NCBI GenBank assembly: GCA_021401465.1
Contig: JADDMT010000060.1
Coordinates: 1-64,000, forward strand
Length of the DNA stretch: 64,000 nucleotides
From: Teratosphaeria epicoccoides
Lineage: Eukaryota > Ascomycota > Dothideomycetes > Mycosphaerellales > Teratosphaeriaceae
Direction: 5' to 3'
The position numbers and the translations under genes are program-made. The notes beneath the pieces are model-generated. The model did no database searches. It worked only from the letters and a program-made list of their open reading frames with translations, and had not been told where the DNA came from. Of this stretch, positions 40,783 through 52,854 are shown in pieces. The stretch's first letter is position 1; the number at the start of each line of letters is the position of its first letter.

Positions 40783-43700
40783 TATGCTTCAAGAAGGAAA
40801 AGCAGTTATATCACAAAGCAGACAACACGCACAGGAAACGAGCAGCGGATCTGCAGCGGTCGTCAGCCTGGTTCAGTGCGCTGCACCCGTTTTGCGGTGG
40901 GCACAAGAGCATGGGGTTGCAGCAAGGGGCGGACGATAGAAAGAGCACGGCAGACAGTTGCAAAAGAGCAATAAAGGATAGCATGGGGATAGACAATCGA
41001 GGTGCTCGCGCTGGGATCCATAGGCGCGCAACAAACAGGTCCGAAGGATGTGCGCAGCCAGATCTTCGAACACGTGGGCAGCGGTCAATGTGCCAAAGTG
41101 AAGCGCCGTGAGGGCTGGCATCCTCGCTGAAAGCCCAGAGGATCGCTTTGCTGCGCGACCATCCTCCCGTGCGGTGAGCGCTGGCGATGGGATCTGTTCT
41201 CAAGCGTGCGTAAGGCTCTGGTTCTGCTTTCAGACTCAGCCAGAAGCATCTCTTGCCCGCTATGGACGCACGCGGGCAGGCCGCTCCGACAGTAGGGCGT
41301 GTCGAGCAAAGGCGGCGAAATCGTTCCTCAATGCAACGCCGGGACCAATGCATCTGTTGTCAGTACTCGTCGAGCTCAGCGCCAGAGAGACAGAAACTAG
41401 CAAAAGGCCTCGCACCACGTCATCCTCCCCTCTCTTCGCAACGGACCATTCTGCCATATGCCGCGGTGGTCTTCCACGTACAATTCAAGCATCAATTGCC
41501 GCTGCGTCGCAGGCAACCAGCATGCCGCGACAGCCACCGATAGCTGAGAAATCGTGCACCACGCCCGCTGCAATGCCGTTTGAGACGGACGTGTGAAGCC
41601 AGAAGATTCGCATGGTCCGTTGGTCTCTCGCGCCGCGCATTTCCCAAGTACATCCACCAACCCCATGCCCAGCCTCATTAAGCCCATCCGATCCTGGCAA
41701 GTAGAACCAGGGCCAAGCGGAGTGCTTGCATCATCATCGAATGCGAAGTCTGAAAGGATGCCGTGCCGCAATGCTGTTGAAGAGATGCAAAGAAGAACGA
41801 AAGACAAAATACGTACCAGCAAACCAAACAACTCCACACTTTTCGTCGTCGAAATCGTTCAAGCCGGTCTAGTCTATGTCTACAATCCAACGCTGTGGCA
41901 CTGTGTCAGCCGCACCGCTGCCAGCACGAGCCTGTGAAGTGGGCAACGAACCTTGGGTATCGTAAAGCTATTACTACATATCCAAAACAAGAGCAAAGGA
42001 TTGCGATGGGCTTATGCCGTATATAAGTCTGCAACGCGACCGGAGAGGCCAGACGTCAGCCATCACCAGGCATGAACCGCATGGAGCGGCGTCATATCAA
42101 GAGAGACATACCTATGCGCATGGTCCAGTACCCCGTCTCGCACCCTTGGACGACCGACACAAACCAACAATCCTTTCCCCAAGGTGGTCAGAGCTCACAT
42201 GGATTTGAGCAACACAAGCAGGCGGCTTCCTTGTGGCAAAGGTGAAGTTGAGAGTCTGGGCTGGACTTGAGCTTCCCTGCGGAGTAGTCGATGTGATCTT
42301 GTGTGGGGAAGCGTGCTGGCCACGCGATGTCCAGGCCGACCAACGATCCGTGCCTCCTCGTGCGGTGTGTTCGTATCAGATTCTCCTGAGACAATCTCAG
42401 ATCTAAATCTGGCTGTCTGGTCTAACGTAAGAAGGAGAGACAGTGCAGCGGTGACAGCTGACAGAATGTCGAGGAGGCGCTGTGCGAAAGTTGTGGAGCT
42501 GATCAGACTTCGGCGGCAGGCGTCTTGGGACTTGTGGGGAAAAAAGCCAGATGGATGGTGGACAGATGGCAGAACCGGTGATTGGCGCAGGTGCATGCCC
42601 AACTATGCGGTCTTGCTCCTTTTCGGTGCTCAGCGCGTCCAGAATCCTTCCCGCTTTGACAGCAAGAATGTCCTTAGTCGAGTTCTGCACGACCGCAAAT
42701 GATGCAGAACTCTAGATTAAGTCCACAGACAGCTAACTGCGGAACGCGAAGAGGCACGCCTGCCGCTCAAGTACAGAAAGTCAGGACCGGTCCCTGCGCG
42801 CTATCTGTATGTCTGTACCTCCTCCATCCGGTCTAGCCTGGCATCAGGGGCTGATGAAGAATGCGGAGAAGGACAGAAGGACCATGACCACCCTCACGCA
42901 GGGTCCTGACCGTTCCTCCATCTCTGCTCCCCTCTTTCTGACCTCACAGAGTACAACAGCTGCAAGCTGCAGCTGGAGCGGGCTCAAGGTGAGCGGACGC
43001 AGGGCGGCATTGGTGCAGCCATGCATTTTGCTGCTACTTTGCAGAGTCTCGTTCAGTCTCGCAGTCACGCGATGCATCTGCGGCGGCTGTTCTCAAGGCA
43101 TGCTCGCAGGTCAAATTGAGAACAGGGCTAATCTCTAGTTTCACGTTCGCGGATCTGCACATATCCGTACCCAATCACTGCCGCCGAACAACTTTGGTAC
43201 CTTCGTAGATGCTCGCGCCATCTGCGATCATGCCTGACGGCAGGGCTGGCAGGCAAGTGAGGAGAAGTCACCGTCGCTTCTCTCATCAAATGCGGCCCTG
43301 CATAGGATTCATGGAACTGAAACTTAGTCCAATTTATGACTTCCGCCGACTCTGGAATACCGGGCATCGTGATGCTCTACCCAATCCTCCACTACTTCCG
43401 AGGACAAGCCACGTAACCACAGCAGGAGTCACACGATGTCCTGCCACTCAAGGTTGTAGCTCTCGGTCTGTCAGCACTGCAACGGCAGAGCTTTACCCAA
43501 TGAGGGACACCCTGCCTGCATATTGCCTGCCTGGATCTGGATAATAGGCTCGATCGTATTGCTATTCACCGAATACTCGATGTGCCAATAGGTCTTTGGG
43601 GTAACTGAGAAGCTTGACTGTTTGCCAAGTGCGATGCTTCTCCGGCGCCTCACTGCTATACGACTGCGCCTCAAGCTGTGCTGGGCATCGGGCACGTTCA

Positions 43701-44900
43701 TACATCACGAATCAACCTCAAGCAAGCATGCTACACGCTTGCCAATGATGTGGTGTATCCACACCAGATGTTCCAGACGACTGGGCGTTTGTGTCGCATG
43801 GCTGCTACGCTGCTATGCTTGACGGTAGCTCAACAGACACGTAGGGCACCACAAATTTGTCCGCGGATGACACAGCCTGTGCAGTACCCATGGGGTTTCG
43901 AGCGAGGTCTTCCGAAGCTTGAAAGAGAGAATTACAGGATACCGACAAATGTCTGGGCCACAGGCTCACTAGGGTGCAATTAGATGGTACAATTGCCCTC
44001 TGGTGCGATGGCGTCCTGAAACGATCAATATGCCATCTCGACCACACCGAGGGCCTGCACAAGAGCGCGGGTCGGGGTCGTCTCCACGACATGGGACCAC
44101 GCTGGGCTCGTCGGATCGCCAGCGCTCGGTTGCGGTCAAATCGTCCTCAGGATAGCCATCATGGCATCGAGGATGCCCCAAAGGCACGCAATCATTTTCA
44201 ACAGCACACACGTGTCTGTATGCATCACCACTGTGTATCCATTCTTCCAAGTGGCCACCTCGTGTACACCTCATGTTCCACAGCTTGCATGAGGTGTGAG
44301 TATGCTGTGTCATGGCACCAGCTCTGCCACCTTTCACACCGGCCGGCACAGTCTGTCCGCAATGGCCGCACAGTATCTAGTATGACTTTGTGCCGTAGCT
44401 ATAGCTGCTGATGTCAACGCAACAATGCTATGAAGAAACCGGGCTTGCATCAACATGTCAGAGGACGTTCGTACGCGCGTACTCGGCTATGCACGGGCTC
44501 GATGCTCACTGCGGTCCGCCACGGGAGGCTCAGATGCTTGATGGATATGAGCGGCAAAGGCAGATTGCTCCTGCGCTGGACGCTCAAGTTCATCGCGGAC
44601 AACGTGTCTGCTAAGCGTGACTGGACAATGCATGGAGCTGTCAACAAGGTCCATGCATGCTTGCGCCGACCCAGTAACGCGGAAGTCCGTTATCCATTCC
44701 AAATCGTAAATGCAGGCCCATAGGCTCACTACGACAGACCGCGAGTGATAGATTTGGACTAGCATAGAAGTTTGGGCACATACTCAAAAGAGACGAGACG
44801 GAGAGGAGGCGACCTTGAAGCAGAGCCATTAACGAACGATTCTCCTGCACACTGCGGAAGCGGCAAACACGGCCATCTGGCTTTGCTGCCGGACTTATGA
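40783..44900. other. 4-kb gap without supported genes
   Basis: Many short frames exist, the longest 160-180 codons (for example minus 40811-41353), all Cys/Ser/Arg-rich with no domain or splice support. The first few hundred bases include the promoter of the Psp1-domain gene. Composition is ordinary with no RIP-like TpA excess. No transposon motif was recognised. Confidence 0.45.
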
Positions 44901-44929
44901 CAGCTGATCTGACTTTTGGGCACCATTAC

Positions 44930-45085
44930 TCATGAGGAATGCTGATGCAACTCATATTTTGATGGCTAATGCTGGACTGATGCTGACGGCTGATGTTGAT
45001 GGCTGGTCTTCACGGCCGGCGTTGACGGCTAGTGGTGACGGCTGGTGGCGGGAATTGATGCTGCCGGCTGACGTTGACGACTGAA
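44930..45085. repeat. Degenerate short repeat of (C/G)TGATG..GGCTG type
   Basis: Within this stretch words such as GCTGATGTTGATGGCTGGT, TGACGGCTAGTGGTGACGGCTGGT and CTGCCGGCTGACGTTGACG follow one another. They are consistent with a very degenerate 12-15 bp repeat. Copy borders cannot be set by eye. It lies just left of the longer 290-bp array. Confidence 0.45.
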
Positions 45086-45299
45086 GGTACGGGTCGCAAC
45101 AGCAGGCGGCATGTTGGATCAGGGCCATAAATGGCTCTCCTGCTTGACATGCTGCCGACCAACCGCACCAGCAGGTGGGATGGATGGCCTCGCTGTAATC
45201 CACGCCTGACAGATAAAGCCAGTGGCTTCGAGCCTGAGTGCAGAGCCCAGCGCAGGCTGGATGCAACGATATTGGACTTCAGCAAGCGACGTCGTATCA

Positions 45300-47900
45300 A
45301 GGCAGTATTGCGTGGCTTATAGGCTCTCGCGCAAGTGGCTCGCTATGCCTCAACGTCTACGCTACCGAAGGTCGCTACTATTACGCCGTCTGTGGCACTA
45401 CGCCACATTTTATCCTGCTCTTGCTGTAACACTATGTATGTCCTTTTAGTCTGGATTCATGGCCATGACGACAAGCCTATGAGCTGAAGATCTCGTATTG
45501 TCGCGTCCAGCCGACTGCCACGGCGGGAACATCCTTCTTGGCCCTGGGAGAGACGCCGAGATGTCAGGGGCTTGCACGTGCGCCTAAGCTGAAGGCACTA
45601 TCACTGGCGGCGGGCATAGCAATGCTCGCCGCCAGGACAACCTCGTGCTCGGCCGGACGATCGGCCGGGACGATCGGCGTTTCCGCGGCTTCGTCGCTAT
45701 GTTCGTCTTCGGGTCGGCGCAAGGCTGGCGAGCATTGTGGCTGTCAGACTTGTCATTCTTTGCAAGCACGGGATTTAGCTGAGGTCTGCTTCAATATCTT
45801 GACTTAAAGCGGCTGAGGATACGACGCAAGCTTGTCTGGACACATGCATGCCGCCTCCTCTGTTGTCAGTCAGGAGTGGTGACTGAGTATGCTGCTGCTG
45901 ACGGGCATTGGTACGCTCACCGCCGGTGATGGCATCAGTCATGCGTTGTGGCCGAGAGCATGCTGTTGCCTCTGACTGCCGTAGTCATGCTCGCCGCCAA
46001 GCTCGCATTGAAGAATATCAGCAAAATCTGTTGCAGCTGTCTTGGAGACCGGCAAAAAAATCCTGCTAGGGCAAGGCGCAGGCGCTGTTGTGGAGTGTCA
46101 GCAAGGGGGATGCGTGCGGCTCTATCGCTCTCGCGTGCATCTGCTTGTCGAACCAGAGGTGGAGATGGCAGCAGTGCTGATGTCAATCACGAGCCGCTCT
46201 GACGACTTGCATCTCCTGGCTTTGGTGTCCTGTGTGAGCGTCGGCTGTCAGTGCCATTGTACTGGAGAGGTGATGAAGTGCTGTTGATGCCCGCCGATGA
46301 TGCCCGCCGATGCATGCCGACCGCTATGTCCTGGTCAATCAAACGCCGATGGGCTACATCAGCTCGCCATCCTGGAGCGGGGTCCGCCAAGGCATGATCA
46401 AGGTTACTCGTATGGCTAAGACGAATGATGCACGCGGCTGTCGAGCTCTCGCGCGCACAGTGCTGCAATTGCGAAACCGTATGTGCTTCTGGCAAAACCT
46501 GGAGCGGCCTCGCCACTGGAGTTGTCTCGCACAAGATGTATGCTCGAATCCAGGGTCAAAGTCTGCAGGAGGTGCAGGGACCTCGACAGCCAGCTGCTGC
46601 GTGCATCGTGTCGTGAAGTATCCGCCAACTGGTCATGCTGCTCTTGAATAGGAATCATATAGGTTCACCACCGCGGCGGGCACCCATGGTGTTGTGTTGA
46701 CCTTCGACGTTTGTTCGTGCTGCCTGTAAGATCGGTGGAAATGCTCGTCGCTCCTGCGGCCACGACTGTGGTAGGAGATCTTGCTGTGCCGGCTTGAGGG
46801 AGTATGGTCCTGACTGGCGGATGGTTCAAAGGCCTCGTTGACTATTACTGTCAGTTTGTTGAAGATCTGGATGGTCAGTGGCGATGAGTCCTAGTAGAGT
46901 CGGGCTCTAGTGAACGAGGGTCGGGGAACTGGATGTTGGTCATAACGCGGCCCATTGCTCTCGCGTAGACCATGCTGTCGGCCATCCGGCGCGTGATTAG
47001 GTGCGCTCGGAGACCACGGAGTTGCTCTCCCCTCTCGAGGGCATGCTCGTGACGGCCAAAGGCGCGGCGTGCCGGGACTGAGGACATTGATGTGACCGGT
47101 GGATGGTCAATGGCGCTGCTGACCGTTGCTATTGATGTGCCGCAAGCAGGAGCTTGCTGCTGTGGAGAGTCTGCATGGTCAGTAGCAGCTATTGCCTGCG
47201 CAATGTTTGTGATTGAGGGGAGGTATGGAGATAAGAAGGTGGCCGAGATGCGGCCTGTACATCATGCTGCCGACCGTCCAGCGCCCGGTCGTCCTGCTGC
47301 TAAAATCGTGGAGCTGCTCACCGCTCCCGCGGGCATGTCTGTGGTGTGAGCGGCGTGGCCTGGGGCTGATGGAGGTCGATCTTTGACCGGCGGATGGCCA
47401 GAGGAGCTGCTCATGATAGGTGGTTTAGCGAACAGGCAGAATCGTCAAGGGGCTGTTTTGTCAGCAGAGGCTGTCTTTGGTCATGCCTTCGTGTTTCTGA
47501 GGCTGGTGAGGAGTGCAAGGTAGTATTGGCACGGCTGTCTAGCTCTCGCACTTCCGCCTACGTCGCTGACAGCGAGCGAAGGGAGGGGCGGTCAGCGCCA
47601 AATCACGCCGAAGCTACTCACCGCTGGTACGGGCATGCTCGTGTGCTGACTGTATTGGTGGTGATAGTGATGGTTGTTGATGTTGCGGCACAGATGCCGC
47701 AGAGTCAGGACTGCGTCGCAATTAGAGGGGGCGGTGGTGCGGATGGCCAAGGCTGCGTCTGTGCGGTTGTCCGCCCTCCCTGTCAAGGCTCGCCGCGGTG
47801 TCTATCGCCCGCGAAACACGCTGAGAATGATCAGGATGCACCAAAGACCATCAGCATGTTTCCGCAGGTTTATCGGGCCGGTGGTGGACGTGTGTGAGGC
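45300..47900. repeat. Ancient tandem array, unit about 290 bp
   Basis: Several anchor words recur at near-constant distance. TGACTGGCGGATGG (46811), TGACCGGTGGATGG (47094) and TGACCGGCGGATGG (47385) are 283 and 291 bp apart. GAGTTGCTCTCCCCTC (47020), GAGCTGCTCACCGCTC (47311) and AAGCTACTCACCGCTG (47611) are 291 and 300 bp apart. CATGCTGTCGGCC (46970) and CATGCTGCCGACC (47262) are 292 bp apart. Weaker matches (GCTCACCGCCGG at 45915, GCTCGCCGCCAGG at 45625) suggest the array reaches to about 45.3 kb. Units are strongly diverged, and no reading frame is kept from unit to unit. Outer borders are approximate. Confidence 0.55.
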
Positions 47901-50637
47901 ATGGGATCATGTTGGAGGCAGCGCGTCTGCTTGATGATATTCCGCGCTAATTGTCGGCAGTATCCGCAGAGCACATCGCTCTGCTTCCTTCTGCTGGCCT
48001 TGGACCGCCCAAAGAAGCATTGTAGGCATCCCAGATTCACGGACGGCCACAAGCGCACGATAGGCACCCGCCGCATGCTAATCACAATGGCATACCAGCG
48101 GTAGTTGCGGAGTGTCGTAGCTCGAGGGCAAAGCAACCGCCCAACCCACAGGTAATGTTGGCCGCAGCCATGCATACACGCATGCAAACAGGATGTGGAG
48201 TATGCACCAGCTTCGTGCTCGCTGCACGCCGCCCAAGGGCATCGGTGGCCGCGACCCACCCTGAAATACAGAAAAGCTATGTCGAGGAGCCCATCAAGCC
48301 ACGGCAGCTGGCAAGTAGAAGTAAGGCGAGGCTTCAAAGACTGCCGAGTGACAGAACACAAAACATTGTCTTCGGTCAAAGAGGTCACTGCTCTTTGCGA
48401 AGAGCCCGAGCACTCACGACACAAACAAAGCCGGGCTGCTATCGAGGCGCTCAGGGCGCCCTCCTTCCGACAGGTCTGCTATAGACACACCACGCTTGTT
48501 CCAGTACCTGAAGCTTGAAGACGCGAGCAAGTCTTGCCGCGCGTAGGCTCGCTACTACGGTTAAATATTCAAACTTCCTGCTTCTCCTCCTCTCCAGACT
48601 AGCAAGCCGTCAGGCACACCCATGGCTTACTCTTCGTCACAAGCAACGAGGAAAAGGGTTAGCTGATGTTCACCACATATACAGCAACTATCTCAAAGCC
48701 GAAAGATTGGTGTTCCTTGAGCAGCTTTGCAACTAAACGAACACATTCCGCATCAAGCAGTTATTACATCTAAATGCGAATAGCCTTTCGCGCAGAAACC
48801 ATACTTCAGTCGTACGCCCTTTCGCAATCGATCGATCACCACCGCCGGAATGTACAGCCTCCGCATTCCTGGGTAATCGCGGGCCGTCGGCGCCATCGCA
48901 CTCTGTCCAAAAGCAGGCCTCCTGCACCATAGCGAGAAAGTCCCCGTCACAATCGTGAGCAAAAAGCCTCTATCAGCCACATGTGAGCTGAGAACACTGG
49001 CAATGGAGGGGTCGGGCAGACTTTTTGGAAGCCTTGAGTAAGACTTGATACTACGGAGAAGGAGGCTGCAAGATAGCCAAGCCGGGCTCGAGCGAATATG
49101 CACAAAGGCATCCGAGGCTTCGGTACAAAGTCTAAAAGGATGCGTGCGCACACTGATGTGTCCGAGGATGATGAGAACATAGATACATTCATATACAGGC
49201 TCGTGCCCAGCGAGGACATGGGTATTGGAAAGAATAGGCATGCAAAAAATGTTGGCGTAGCAGGCTGTAGAAGAATGGACATGAATTGTTCCTAGACGCA
49301 CCGTAGATGGTCCGCACACGAGCATGACACACGGCATTTCACAGGGCATGATCTAGGTCTGTGGCCTGCATGCTGGATGCAGGAAGCTACATGGCCGCTG
49401 CATTTATCTCCCGAATGTCTCCACACACGCAACAAGAGCCGCCAAGAGAAGTCCTGTACGATGTGGCAGGTGTGCTGGAAGTCTGCGCTCTCAGTCTTTC
49501 CCCTGTAGCTTATAGTAGTACGCAGAGTCCTCAGCAGTCCGCAAAAGCCAAACTCGAACGACTCAGCAGGCGACTCCTAACAGTGCAGACTTATAACTGA
49601 TTCGATAGACACTTCGCACAGATGCTGAGAACACTGCACATAGAAGCGAGGTCGACATCGAGAATGTCTTGAACTCGTCCGAAGACGAATACAGCCAAGA
49701 GGGAGAGTGAGGGCTGGGCTCGCGGCCTTTTATCCCAACTTCAGCAGCAGGGTAGAAAGTAGTATCGCCTCTGGCGGCGCATGTACTTCGCTGAAAGGCG
49801 AAGGGATTAAGAAGGCAGTGCATGCTGATACTCACATGAATCTTCCTGGCGAGAACATGTGACCTCAACAGTCGTGCTGGGCAACCATTGCACGCCAAAC
49901 ATTGTGGTTCGTGGGAAGGTATGTAGACAGGTCGGTCAAGAACGTTCGATTGATGCTATTATTGCACCTCCTAAGGCGCGTAGACGGCCAGCGCCTCGTC
50001 CACTCACAGCGACACTATTACAGGACCTGCTTTCTACCCAGACCGTGCTGTGCTCCATCGACGTGCAATGCTCATCACCCGATACCGTGCTATGCAAAAA
50101 TGCTAACAACAATGCAAGAATCACACAATAACCGAAACCTGAACCGTCATACCCATATAGCTCTGGTCTTGCCGAATCATGCATGCCGTGACAGTACCGG
50201 TAACCACTTGCCCAAGTAAAGCATACAACATAAGCCTTCCGGGACATCAATGATCTTGCACCAAGTCGTGACGGTGTGTATTACTGAGCCGGCACTCGAA
50301 GAGCCCGAAAGTAGTCGGCGTCCGCGCCGAGACTTTCGCCGCCCGGACCGGAACCTTTCCTGGTTTGATCGCCGCTCTCGCAGATTGTTAGCACAAGACT
50401 CAACGCGAATCCTCCAAGCAAAGTGTGCGAAGCCGATATCCGTCTTGACCTCGAAGTCGTTCCGTTCTTGATCGATGGCTGGGCTTACGTGGCCCGCTGA
50501 GCCTCACTCGTAGCCTGATGGTATGACGGGCTTGCGCCAAGCACTCGTTCAGTGATCGCCAGGAGTTATGATGCTCTATCGCGTTTCTCATCCCCTACTC
50601 ATCGTGTCATGGCATTCTTCCAGTACGTCAAGATTGC
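47901..50637. other. 2.7-kb gap downstream of the Rpn4-like gene
   Basis: A 198-codon minus-strand frame at 48753-49349 has scattered Cys and hydrophobic runs but no domain and is judged fortuitous. The right end is the 3' region of the zinc-finger gene. Nothing else is supported. Confidence 0.45.
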
Positions 50638-52854
50638 TCAGTCGCCCTTACGCGAGCGCTTGCCAAAGCTCTCAACCTCGGGATGGACCACGCGCATATG
50701 CCTCGTAAGAGCGTCGTTTCTCGAAAAGGTCTTCTCCTCACGGCACATCGGGCATCTGACCTTCTGTTTTCGCTTATTGTGGATCGTGTCCTCGTGACGC
50801 GTGAGATCATACGGTCGACTGAATATGGTATTGCAAGGCTTGCCTGTGGAAGGATTGATCCTTATACACTTGTGTGGCCCAGCCTGTGAGTTGCGAGCCA
50901 TGAGCGCAGCAGATGTCATGCCGGTATTGGAAGGTTCTGGTGACTCACTTGACCTCGGTGAGGCAGAGCCATCAGCCGGTGATGCTGAAGCCGGACTCTC
51001 CGTCTTCAGGTGATGTTGCTGCGAGCGATGGTATTCACGCTTATGCTTTTGTAAGCTCTGATGAGAGTCGAAGCGCTGAGTACAGCCATGATACGTGCAT
51101 GTATATGTACCGGTGCCGGCCCGAGTATCTGTAGGCCGTCGCGGTGCCGACGTGGTGCCATTGGCAGCACTCTCTTGCGATGCTGAAGGACCGTTATCGC
51201 TAATAGAAGACTCCATTCTAGTGAGGTTGGCAGGAAATTCAGGGTTCGACTCCATTTTGCTCTGATCCAGATAAGAGTTGAGGAAGGACCCAGTCTGTAA
51301 CTGTGATTGGTCTTGTGGCGGCAAAGAAACGTAGTTCATGGTGTTTGTGGCGGCGGAACTGGTGTCCACTGGGGTGGCGCGAAAATTTGAGAACTGGTGC
51401 TGCTGACTGGGCGTTTGTAATGATCCGAACGAACCACCAGGTTGGTAATCGTTGCTTGACCATAGCTGTGTGCCGCCTGTGTGTGTCTGGTACCCTGACG
51501 GCACTGTATCCTGAAATAGCGACGGCTGCCCCTGCTCGGTGTAATCCAGCAGTGCATCCTTGGGTGAAATTGTCTTCGTCGGCTCTCTTCGCAGTTGCGG
51601 TTGGTGACGCGTGATCTCCGCTCTGTCTGCCTGCTCTTTCTGCTGCTGTCGCATGCTGGCTGCCGTGGTTTGGGACTGCCAGTCATGACCTGTGCCAGTG
51701 GGTGCTAGTGGTGAGCCTGCCCGGAAGGGCGAGCGGTCCCGTGACATCGCAGATGAATTGGGCGACTGTGATCGGTTCATGTTCGCCGTCTGCAGTCGTT
51801 GCTCCATCAACCCGCGATGCGGGGAAAGATAGTTTGTCGTCGACTTCGTGGTGGAGCTGGCGACTGGTGCTGAAGTAGGTACATCGGGGTTGTAGAGCTC
51901 GTCTTGGTATGCTTGTGAGTCCGTACGGAAGAGCTGAACGTCTGGATTTGCGGGCACATAGTCTGCATCGCGGAACTGTAAGTAATCGAACATGTCACCA
52001 CCCTTGCCTAGCCCGGTCTCACCATTTTGTGGAAGACTGTACTGTCCGCCCTGTGTCGTCTCGCCTGCGCCAGAGTTCGGCGTATCAGGCGAAGTGTAGC
52101 TCGTGCTGGACATGCCTTGATCAGAAAGCGTAAAAGCCGGCGCAAAGTCTTCTCCCGTGTGATGATCGATCGCAAAGCCTTTCATAGCCTGGTGCGCGCC
52201 TGTATGTGCGGCCTGACTCGGGATATGTTCGTTGCTGAATACGCTGTCGATTGGCGTATGACGCTGATTCAATAGAGTCTTCTGACAGAACGTGGGCTGC
52301 TGCTCGGGGTAGCGTGCAGGAGAATTCGGCGCAAAGTCCGTGTTCGCTATTTGCGGATTTGAGTAGTTGTGAGTGTACGGTGATGCCGGACCGTTCGATG
52401 CGACGGTTGATGCTGACGGTGTGCGCTGATGACCACTTCGGGCTCTTGTTAACCCTTGCGTTGTTACGGACGGTCCGCCCATACTCGGGTGGGAGAACCA
52501 ATCCTGTTCATCCAAGGCCTGATTGACCGTGAGCAGCGAGTCTTGACGCAGTGCGCTGCCGAAGAATTCCAAGTTGTACTGCTGCACCTGGATATCAGGA
52601 TTTGCAGACAAGTACCGATATTGCTGCTGGCCGTTCATACAGGAGTCTGAACTCTGCTGCAGTTGTGCGAGCGCGGCGTGGTACACTTGTGAATCAAGAA
52701 TGCTGATAGGATCGTTGTTCGTCGGCTTCAATGGTCGTGGCGTTCGTATCTGTGATTCTGCTATCGAGATGTTGGCGGGTCGAAGTTCGCTTGCTGAGAA
52801 GAGATGTCCTTGGGGAGGACGAAAGTATGATGGGAGCACTGACGATTTCGTCAT
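50638..52854 (-). CDS. Rpn4-like C2H2 zinc-finger transcription factor
   Basis: A single exon of 738 residues starting MTKSSVLPSYFRPPQG. Most of the protein is Ser/Gln/Pro-rich and disordered, as in transcription activators. Three zinc fingers lie at the C-terminus: YTCTYHGCTQRFDSHQSLQK...H, HKCIRINPSTGKPCNTIFSR followed by PYDLTRHEDTIH, and VRCPMCREEKTFSRNDALTR followed by HMRVVH. The PYDLTRH and SRNDALTRH finger pair is the mark of Rpn4, the activator of proteasome genes in yeast, and of its filamentous-fungal relatives. It would act in the nucleus on PACE-like promoter elements. The Ser/Gln body gives no further support, so I leave out the symbol. Both flanks lack genes for 2.5 kb or more, which suits a regulator with a long leader. 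Confidence 0.75.
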   Translation of the reverse strand: MTKSSVLPSYFRPPQGHLFSASELRPANISIAESQIRTPRPLKPTNNDPISILDSQVYHAALAQLQQSSDSCMNGQQQYRYLSANPDIQVQQYNLEFFGSALRQDSLLTVNQALDEQDWFSHPSMGGPSVTTQGLTRARSGHQRTPSASTVASNGPASPYTHNYSNPQIANTDFAPNSPARYPEQQPTFCQKTLLNQRHTPIDSVFSNEHIPSQAAHTGAHQAMKGFAIDHHTGEDFAPAFTLSDQGMSSTSYTSPDTPNSGAGETTQGGQYSLPQNGETGLGKGGDMFDYLQFRDADYVPANPDVQLFRTDSQAYQDELYNPDVPTSAPVASSTTKSTTNYLSPHRGLMEQRLQTANMNRSQSPNSSAMSRDRSPFRAGSPLAPTGTGHDWQSQTTAASMRQQQKEQADRAEITRHQPQLRREPTKTISPKDALLDYTEQGQPSLFQDTVPSGYQTHTGGTQLWSSNDYQPGGSFGSLQTPSQQHQFSNFRATPVDTSSAATNTMNYVSLPPQDQSQLQTGSFLNSYLDQSKMESNPEFPANLTRMESSISDNGPSASQESAANGTTSAPRRPTDTRAGTGTYTCTYHGCTQRFDSHQSLQKHKREYHRSQQHHLKTESPASASPADGSASPRSSESPEPSNTGMTSAALMARNSQAGPHKCIRINPSTGKPCNTIFSRPYDLTRHEDTIHNKRKQKVRCPMCREEKTFSRNDALTRHMRVVHPEVESFGKRSRKGD

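Noticed and set aside
48753..49349. 198-codon minus-strand frame
   Set aside because: Hydrophobic and Cys-rich patches but no consistent membrane pattern, domain or splice support.
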